A stretch of 64,000 bases of DNA from Azolla caroliniana (taxonomy: Eukaryota > Polypodiophyta). Below the pieces are notes generated by a model. The model was not told where the DNA came from and did no database searches. It was given only the letters and a program-made list of their open reading frames with translations. The position numbers and the translations under genes are program-made. The stretch is taken from the NCBI GenBank assembly GCA_043228905.1, contig JBHGNT010000006.1:13640001-13704000 (forward strand). Reading direction: 5' to 3'. Positions within the stretch are counted from its first letter, which is position 1; the number at the start of each line of letters is the position of its first letter. This document shows positions 58,214 to 64,000 of this stretch, piece after piece.

Positions 58214-61200
58214 CTAAGGATTTGGTGAAGAGATGTTGGATGTTTGAAGATGCATGCTGATGTGTTGAAGATTGACATCTCTTGCCTGAACGCGCTCTTG
58301 AATGAAGTGATAGTGCACTTCAATATGCTTCGTGCGTGCATGGAACACCGTGTTCTGAGCCAAATAAATACTGCTCATGTTGTCGCAGTAGAGGGGAGTC
58401 AGATCCTTCAAAATCCTCTTGAACCATACAGCTTCACATGCAGCCACGACAACACCCCAATATTTGGCCTCTTTGCTTGAAAGTGCAACAATCGGCTGTT
58501 TCTTTCTACTCCACGAAATCGCTCCACTGCCGAGGGAGAAAATAGATCCGGAGATCGGCTCTATAGCCGGCCCAGTCAGCATTTGTGTACCCTTTGAGTC
58601 GAATTGGTGTGACCGATTCATAGAGAATACCACAATCCATTGTGCCGCTCACGTATCGTAATACTCGTTAGCACAATCCAAGTGAATGTCTCGTGATTTT
58701 TGCATGAATTGAATGAGGAGACTGACCGGGTAGCTAAGGTCGGGTCGAGTGATCGTGAGATAGATGAGGCTCCTGATCAGTTGTCGATACTAAGTCGGCT
58801 CACACTCTTCTGTGCTGGAGTTGACATCAAGTTTGAGATTTCTATTGAGAGGGGTTGCAACTGATTTACACTCAGTCATCCCGAACTTGTATAACAAGTT
58901 AAGGATGTAGTGTCTTTGGGAGATCATAATGCTGGCTAGAGTTCGAATTACTTGATGCCAAGGAAGTAATGGAGCTCCTTCATGTCCGTCATCTCGAATT
59001 TGCCGAAGAGGAGGAACTTGACCTTGTTGATGTCGACTAGATTTTCACCTCCAATGACCAATTTATCATGCACATATAGAATGATGACAATGAGACTTCC
59101 CGAATCGCTTCTTATGTAGAGGGAGTTGTCGGATTCCGACATTCGGAAGCCGATTCAATGAAGATATTGTGCTATCTTCGAATGCCAAGCACGTGGTGGT
59201 TGCTGAAGGCCGTAGAAGAGGCTTCTTGAGTTGGTAGAAGGCTTTCAGATGAATGTTGGATTCGAAGCCGGGTGATTGTACCATGTACACCTCCTCTTCT
59301 AATTCGCCTTGAAGAAAGGTGTTCTTGACATCCATCTAATGGAGGTTCCACCGTTTCCTCGCAGCAAGTGCAATCACGGTCCGCACACTCGTCATCTTTG
59401 CCATCGGGGCAAAGGTCTCTTCATAGTCGACTCCATGTGTTTGTGCGTATCCTTTCGCTACAAATCTAGCTTTGTAGTGGTTTATGGAACCATCGACATT
59501 ATACTTCACTTTGTAAATCCATCTGCAGCCGATTGCCTTCTTGTGCGGTGAGTGGGGGATGAGATCCCATGTCTCCTTCTTGCATAGTGCTTGCATCTCT
59601 TCGTTCATTGCTTCGACCCATCGTGGATCCTTGGTTGCTTTGGAAAAACTCTCTGGTTCTTGAACTGTTGCCACCTTCATCATAAAGGCATAGTGGTATG
59701 CCATATAATCGTTGTGGCCGAATCGGTTAACAAGATTCTTCTCATGGGTGGAGCGACAAAGTTTTTCGTTTTTCATGCTAATGGCCTTCTTTACACTAGG
59801 TGTCCTCATGATAGGTACATCGACGGCACTGAACTCATGTCGAGGGAGTGAGTCGATTCGTTACCGTCAAATTGATCGTCTTCATATTCTGGCATTTTCG
59901 CCTTGCCTTTGTCCATCTTTAGACTAGGCCAAGATGTGCTTTGGTCGCTCGGGGGCTCTTCTGGCCCACTAAGCCTGGTCGTAATCGGGGTTTCTTTGAA
60001 CATGTGTTCGAGTAGATCTCCATCTTCGTCTCTTCTTCGGCCGATTCCGAGTCAGAATCATCTCTGGTTTGTACGAGGATGCCGATTCGTCGAAAACGAT
60101 GTCTTGACTCACTCGAACCTTTCGAGTAGAGGGGTTGAAGCTTTTGTACCCTTTTTTTCCAATGAGTATCCTACGAGGACACATTTCTCCGACTTGGGAT
60201 CTAGCTTTTGCCACTTCTCATCGGGGATGTGCACGTATGCAAGTTAGCCGAATATCGTAACATGGGATAGATCCGATGTCTTTCCATAGTACTTTTCATG
60301 AGGGGTAACTTGTGTACACCAGATGTTGTGCACCGGTTCATGAGGTAGATGACAATATTTGCTGCTTCGGCCCAATATGACTTTGGCATATTCTTTTCGT
60401 TCATCATGGTCCGTGCTACTTCGAGGATGTATCAAATTTTGCGTTCGGCTACACAGTTTTGTTGTGGTGTATGTCGACACAAAAACTCTCGCCAAATTCC
60501 TTCTTTTTGGAGAAAAACCGAAAATTCATCGGAGAAGTACTCTTTTCCTTCGTCCGACCGAAGACATCGTACATGTCGACCTGTTTCCTTTTTGACTCCA
60601 CTCTTGACTTTTTGGAAGTGTGAGAACACTTCACTCTTCTGTAACATGGGGAAGATCCATGTATGCTTGGAGAAGTCGTCGATAAAGGTGACATAGTATT
60701 GGCATACTCCGAATGTTGCTGTCTGAGCTGGTCCCCATACGTCAGAATGAATTACGTCGAGTACGCCTTTGCTCATGTTCCTCTCTTTCGGGAATGGGTC
60801 CCGGTGTTGCTTGCCGAATTAGCAGGCTCCACATATGCCTTCAATCTCCTTCTCTTTGAAGGTCGGGAGCCTGATGATGACTTCTTTTGATTGCATTGCC
60901 TTGAGTTTATTGAGATTGATGTGGCCAATCATCTTGTGCCACAACTCTATGTCTATGTCGGTTTTGGTGCCTTTTGCAAACATGGCTGATTTCATCTCGA
61001 CCTTCCCTTCGACCACGAGCAATGAGTCGACCCTCTTTTTCAATGAAGCAACCGCCTTGGTTGAATCGAACTTGCATGCCTTGCTCCATAATTTGGCTGA
61101 CTGAGACCAAATTCTTCGTGATGGTCGGTACATGCAAGACATTCTTAATGTAAGTTTGGTGACCTTATTTGCCGAATGGAACATTGCTAATGTGCTGAAT

Positions 61201-62032
61201 CGGATGAGTAGTGTCGTCTCCGGTTTCGACATAGCCGGGTCGATCCGGTTTTCAAAGTTCTCAGAACCATTCTTGATGTGACGTCATATGGTTCGAGGCA
61301 CTAGAGTCGACAAACCATACATCTTCCAGACTGGAGGCACTAGTTGAAGTAGAAGTCGACATAGAATTTGCTCTATGTCTCATCACAAACATTCCACCAT
61401 GGTTGTCATAGTTAGAATTGATGGTGTAATTGGTTACTTGTCGGCTAGTGGAAGCCGACTCATGCATCTTCTTTCGGCACTTTTCTTCGTGGTGGCCGAT
61501 TTTGCTATAGTATCCACATTCGATCGAGTTTTGTCGGCTTGGACCGACATGGTGGCTCACCCTTCTTTCGAAGGTTCCTCGATGGATTCTGTCTTGTTGC
61601 CGAAATTGGGAGTTATTTTCGTGAGTCGGATCTCGTCTGCCTCGTCCTTGCCCAAATCGACCTCTTCTTGTTCGGCCGTGTCCTCTTCCTCCATCTGAAT
61701 GTGTGTAGAGAATTTGACCTTCCGAGGTGTTGCACTTGGTTCAAACATGGTTTTCTTCAGCCAATAACATCGATTGAAGATTGAAGAAAGAGGGAGGATT
61801 CTCGAATGTAGCCAAGCATGTGGTCATGAACACATGTCACCACGCAACACATCACTTGGCTTGCGGTTTGCTCCCATGTTGAGTATTCAGGAGTCGTTGG
61901 GTCGGGTCGATTTTCTTGTGCTCCTTTGATGCAGCTCCAATAGCCTTGGTCGACAAGGTATTGGTGCATCTTGTGCTCCCAAGATACAAAGTTGTTTCTA
62001 TCCAACTTTTAGCTAGGGAGAGTGCTTCCCAT
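58214..62032 (-). pseudogene. copia-3 gag-pol, broken
   Basis: gag starts at ATG 62032 (MGSTLPS, then a stop, then KLDRNNFVSWEHKM), with a large internal gag deletion near 61760. CCHC-like remnant near 61510; protease remnant VWFVDSSASNHMTSHQEW near 61290; integrase 61000-60250; RT 59809-58948, in which the catalytic box reads YVHD instead of YVDD; RNase H 58633-58214. Many stops and frameshifts. Confidence 0.9.
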
Positions 62033-62189
62033 TTGAGTATTCATTATGTCGATGAAGGTTTCTTCCTTCTTTTCCTTCTCTCTCGAACACGAGCTATGTA
62101 GTCACACTACGATAGCGATGAGCCGGTTCTTCTTCAACGTCGATGTAGAACACAACACACGTGAATGGGATAGATCGAGCTACCAAATC

Positions 62190-62201
62190 GCTCTGATACC
62201 A
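62190..62201 (-). promoter_or_regulatory. Primer-binding site of copia-3
   Basis: Minus strand TGGTATCAGAGC directly after the 5' LTR. Confidence 0.92.
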
Positions 62202-62663
62202 TGTAAAGAACCGGATATGATTCTTTGCAGCAGAAGAGATGTGTGTTCTGTGTGTGTGTATGTGTGTAAGAGAGAGGAGAGGAGAGAAACACAAGTTAGA
62301 TTAGATAGAATGGAAAAATAGAATACTCAAGAAGAAGATGTATACTAACAAGGAATATGAGATACAAAAATGTAGCATGACAAGGGAGGACAACCGACAC
62401 TCTATGAAGTAGGAGGGTGCTTTATATAAGGTCACCATCTCTCTTCATTAACTCGTGCTACAACAAGCAATCTCTCTTGGGCAATGTGGAGACTCATTAG
62501 TCATGGGGAATATGAAACTGATTAGTTATGTGTAATAGAATATGATTCTATGACACATAGTTAATGTGTAGAGAGTAGTGGTGTGACTTTTGACCCTTAA
62601 CTGCTCATAGATTATCAAAGGGTGTGTTCACACACAAGCCTAGGTTGACCTTGATTCTCAACA
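62202..62663 (-). repeat. 5' LTR of copia-3
   Basis: 462 bp, minus strand TGTTGAGAATCAAGG...GGTTCTTTACA. Intact; serves as reference for the split 3' LTR. Confidence 0.94.
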
Positions 62664-62794
62664 CTTTTTACCAACAAATCCTTATTCGGTGTTACGAAAA
62701 TCCACTAGTGAGTGCGGATCGCGAGGCGAACCGTCCAGGTCTAGGACCGAAAGGAATCAGGGTTTAACGATCAAAAGACTAAAAATTTCCCTCG

Positions 62795-63385
62795 AATAAT
62801 ACTTAATTATACTTATGCACAAGCAAAACTTAGAATAAGAGAGTATGAGAGATCGAATAATACTTAATTATACTTATGTGTAAGTAGAGCTTAAAGCAAG
62901 AGAGTATGAAATATCGAATAATACTTAATTATACTTTTGTTCAAGCAAAGCTTAGAGTAAGAGAATATGAAATATTGAATAATACTTAATTATACTTAAC
63001 TTGCTCAAGCAAATCTTAGAGTATGAGATATTGAATAATACTTAATTATACTTATGCGTAAGCAAATCTTAGAGTAGGAAAGTATTCTTATGTGTAAGCA
63101 AAGCTTAGAGTAGGAAAGTATGAGAGATCGAATAATACAATTATTCTTATGTGTAAGCAAAGCTTAGAGTAGGAAAGTATGAGAGATCAAATAATACAAT
63201 TATTCTTATGTGTAAGCAAAGCTTAGAGTAGGAAAGTATGAGAGATCGAATAATACAATTATTCTTATGTGTAAGCAAAGCTTAGAGTAGGAAAGTATGA
63301 GAGATCGAATAATACAATTATTCTTATGTGTAAGCAAAGCTTAGAGTAGGAAAGTATGAGAGATCGAATAATACTTTACTTATGC
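62795..63385. repeat. 59-bp tandem array
   Basis: Unit GTAAGCAAAGCTTAGAGTAG...ATTATTCTTATGT, 59 bp. The left half (62795-63080) holds diverged variants with TACTTAATTATACTT; the right half (63095-63370) holds near-identical units. This polarity suggests recent expansion from one side. Confidence 0.93.
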
Positions 63386-63553
63386 ATGTTAGGAATTTGT
63401 CTCTCCTATGGGAGAAGTCGACAATCGAAGTCAAGGAAGAAGCTGACAGTTCAATCAATAACCTGAATACAGGATGGTCGATCGGATCAAACAGTGAGTC
63501 GGCAAGGTGGTCGATTGGCTTGAAGGAGATAGAGAGTCAACTTTGATAGTCGA
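63386..63553. other. Unassigned, GTCGA-rich
   Basis: Starts TGTTAGGAATTTG and is rich in GGTCGA words; it could be an LTR fragment but has no partner in the window. Confidence 0.35.
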
Positions 63554-64000
63554 CTACATTGGATGGATGGTCCAGGTCGAAGACAAGGCCGAATAATAGG
63601 GCCGACTTGATGGTCGAAAACAAGGTTGACAAGGTCTTCCAGTTGCACCTTTCATAATTGGAACATAATTGCCATTGATACTAATATCACCATTAAGAAC
63701 TCTTTGTTGCACTGTATGTAATCTCATACTGCTAACACATAAAGAAATTTTAAATGCCACTCTACAACATTGTTGTGCACCATATATGTAATACTCAAAA
63801 GAGATCGAGATTTCTGATGATTTGTCGGAGATCATTTGCATGTGCGTCACTAGATAAGTGTCCTACTCATCACCAATGAGTGAAAAATAATAACGTCTCA
63901 ATTCACGTAGTTTAACCTTCCCAAACATTGAGAAGCATCCACGAGCACAACATGACACTTGGAGACGTCTAATGTTAGTTGTTTCTCCGATGTCACCATG
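63554..64000 (-). pseudogene. Second DUF7869-like gene, N-terminal part, runs off the window
   Basis: Minus strand reads CCARGCFSMFGKVKLRELRR, then YYFSLIGDE, a TAG, DTYLVTH, SFEYYIYGAQQ and QQRVLNGD ... MKGATGR. It is clearly homologous to 25160-25480 of the first copy. It ends abruptly near 63640 at GTC-rich sequence, so the 3' part is missing; the 5' part lies beyond 64000. Confidence 0.6.

Larger units (their letters stand above)
56065..62663 (-). mobile_element. Ty1/copia retrotransposon copia-3
   Basis: 5' LTR 62202-62663 and 3' LTR 56065-58010 (split by LINE-3). The target duplicate CTTTT is perfect (56060-56064, 62664-62668). Primer site and purine tract are present. Related to copia-2 by gag and pol wording but with different LTRs. 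Confidence 0.95.

Noticed and set aside
62795-63385. CRISPR-like array
   Set aside because: Units are directly adjacent with no unique spacers, and the sequence is a plant nuclear genome.

Overview
This is a repeat-dominated piece of a land-plant nuclear genome. The plant signature is a PHD-finger/GNAT protein of the IDM1-like type, a spliced nuclear gene with an apparent N-terminal transit peptide, a eukaryotic tRNA-Lys with internal A and B boxes, and several plant-type Ty1/copia and chromodomain Ty3/gypsy elements. I cannot name the species. Roughly two thirds of the window is transposable-element DNA.

Layout. 1-3531: a decayed, minus-strand gene whose best-preserved part looks like a ParB/sulfiredoxin fold, with its own TATA box. 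3532-24433: one hAT DNA transposon with 17-bp terminal inverted repeats and a perfect 8-bp target duplication (TTTATGAC). Its transposase gene was hit twice by the same Ty3/gypsy family: an old minus-strand copy (4089-14482), itself split by a copia element (7774-12517), and a young intact plus-strand copy (15832-21509). 24442-27719 and 33309 onward: a decayed plus-strand gene of a DDE-like uncharacterised family (DUF7869-like), cut by copia-2 (27720-33308). Before the hAT inserted, this gene and the ParB-like gene stood head to head about 0.8 kb apart. 33848-39340: a LINE (LINE-1) carrying a truncated copia. 39761-41515: intact PHD/GNAT gene. 42333-about 47100: near-complete minus-strand copy of the same LINE family (LINE-2). 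47850-47922: tRNA-Lys(CTT). 48933-53523: three-exon host gene of unknown function. 54240-54450: LINE relic. 56065-62663: copia-3 with a 5'-truncated LINE-3 in its 3' LTR. 62795-63385: 59-bp tandem array. 63554-64000: start of a second DUF7869-like copy on the minus strand.

The most interesting object is the young gypsy element. Its two 438-bp LTRs differ at one base, and gag and pol are open. The LTR carries a perfect four-unit heat-shock element just upstream of its TATA box. The predicted RNA 5' end is a 12-nt perfect complement of the bases just inside the 5' LTR, where a tRNA-type (TGG...) primer site would be expected but is absent. That is the arrangement of Tf1-type self-priming. gag and pol are joined by a candidate -1 frameshift site (GTTAAAC). 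The LTR also contains a tRNA-like A box/B box pair on its antisense strand, and the element is peppered with the palindrome TAGTACTA. The second system worth attention is the divergent ParB-like/DUF7869-like gene pair, which may be the two genes of an undescribed DNA transposon; a second DUF7869-like copy enters at the right edge.
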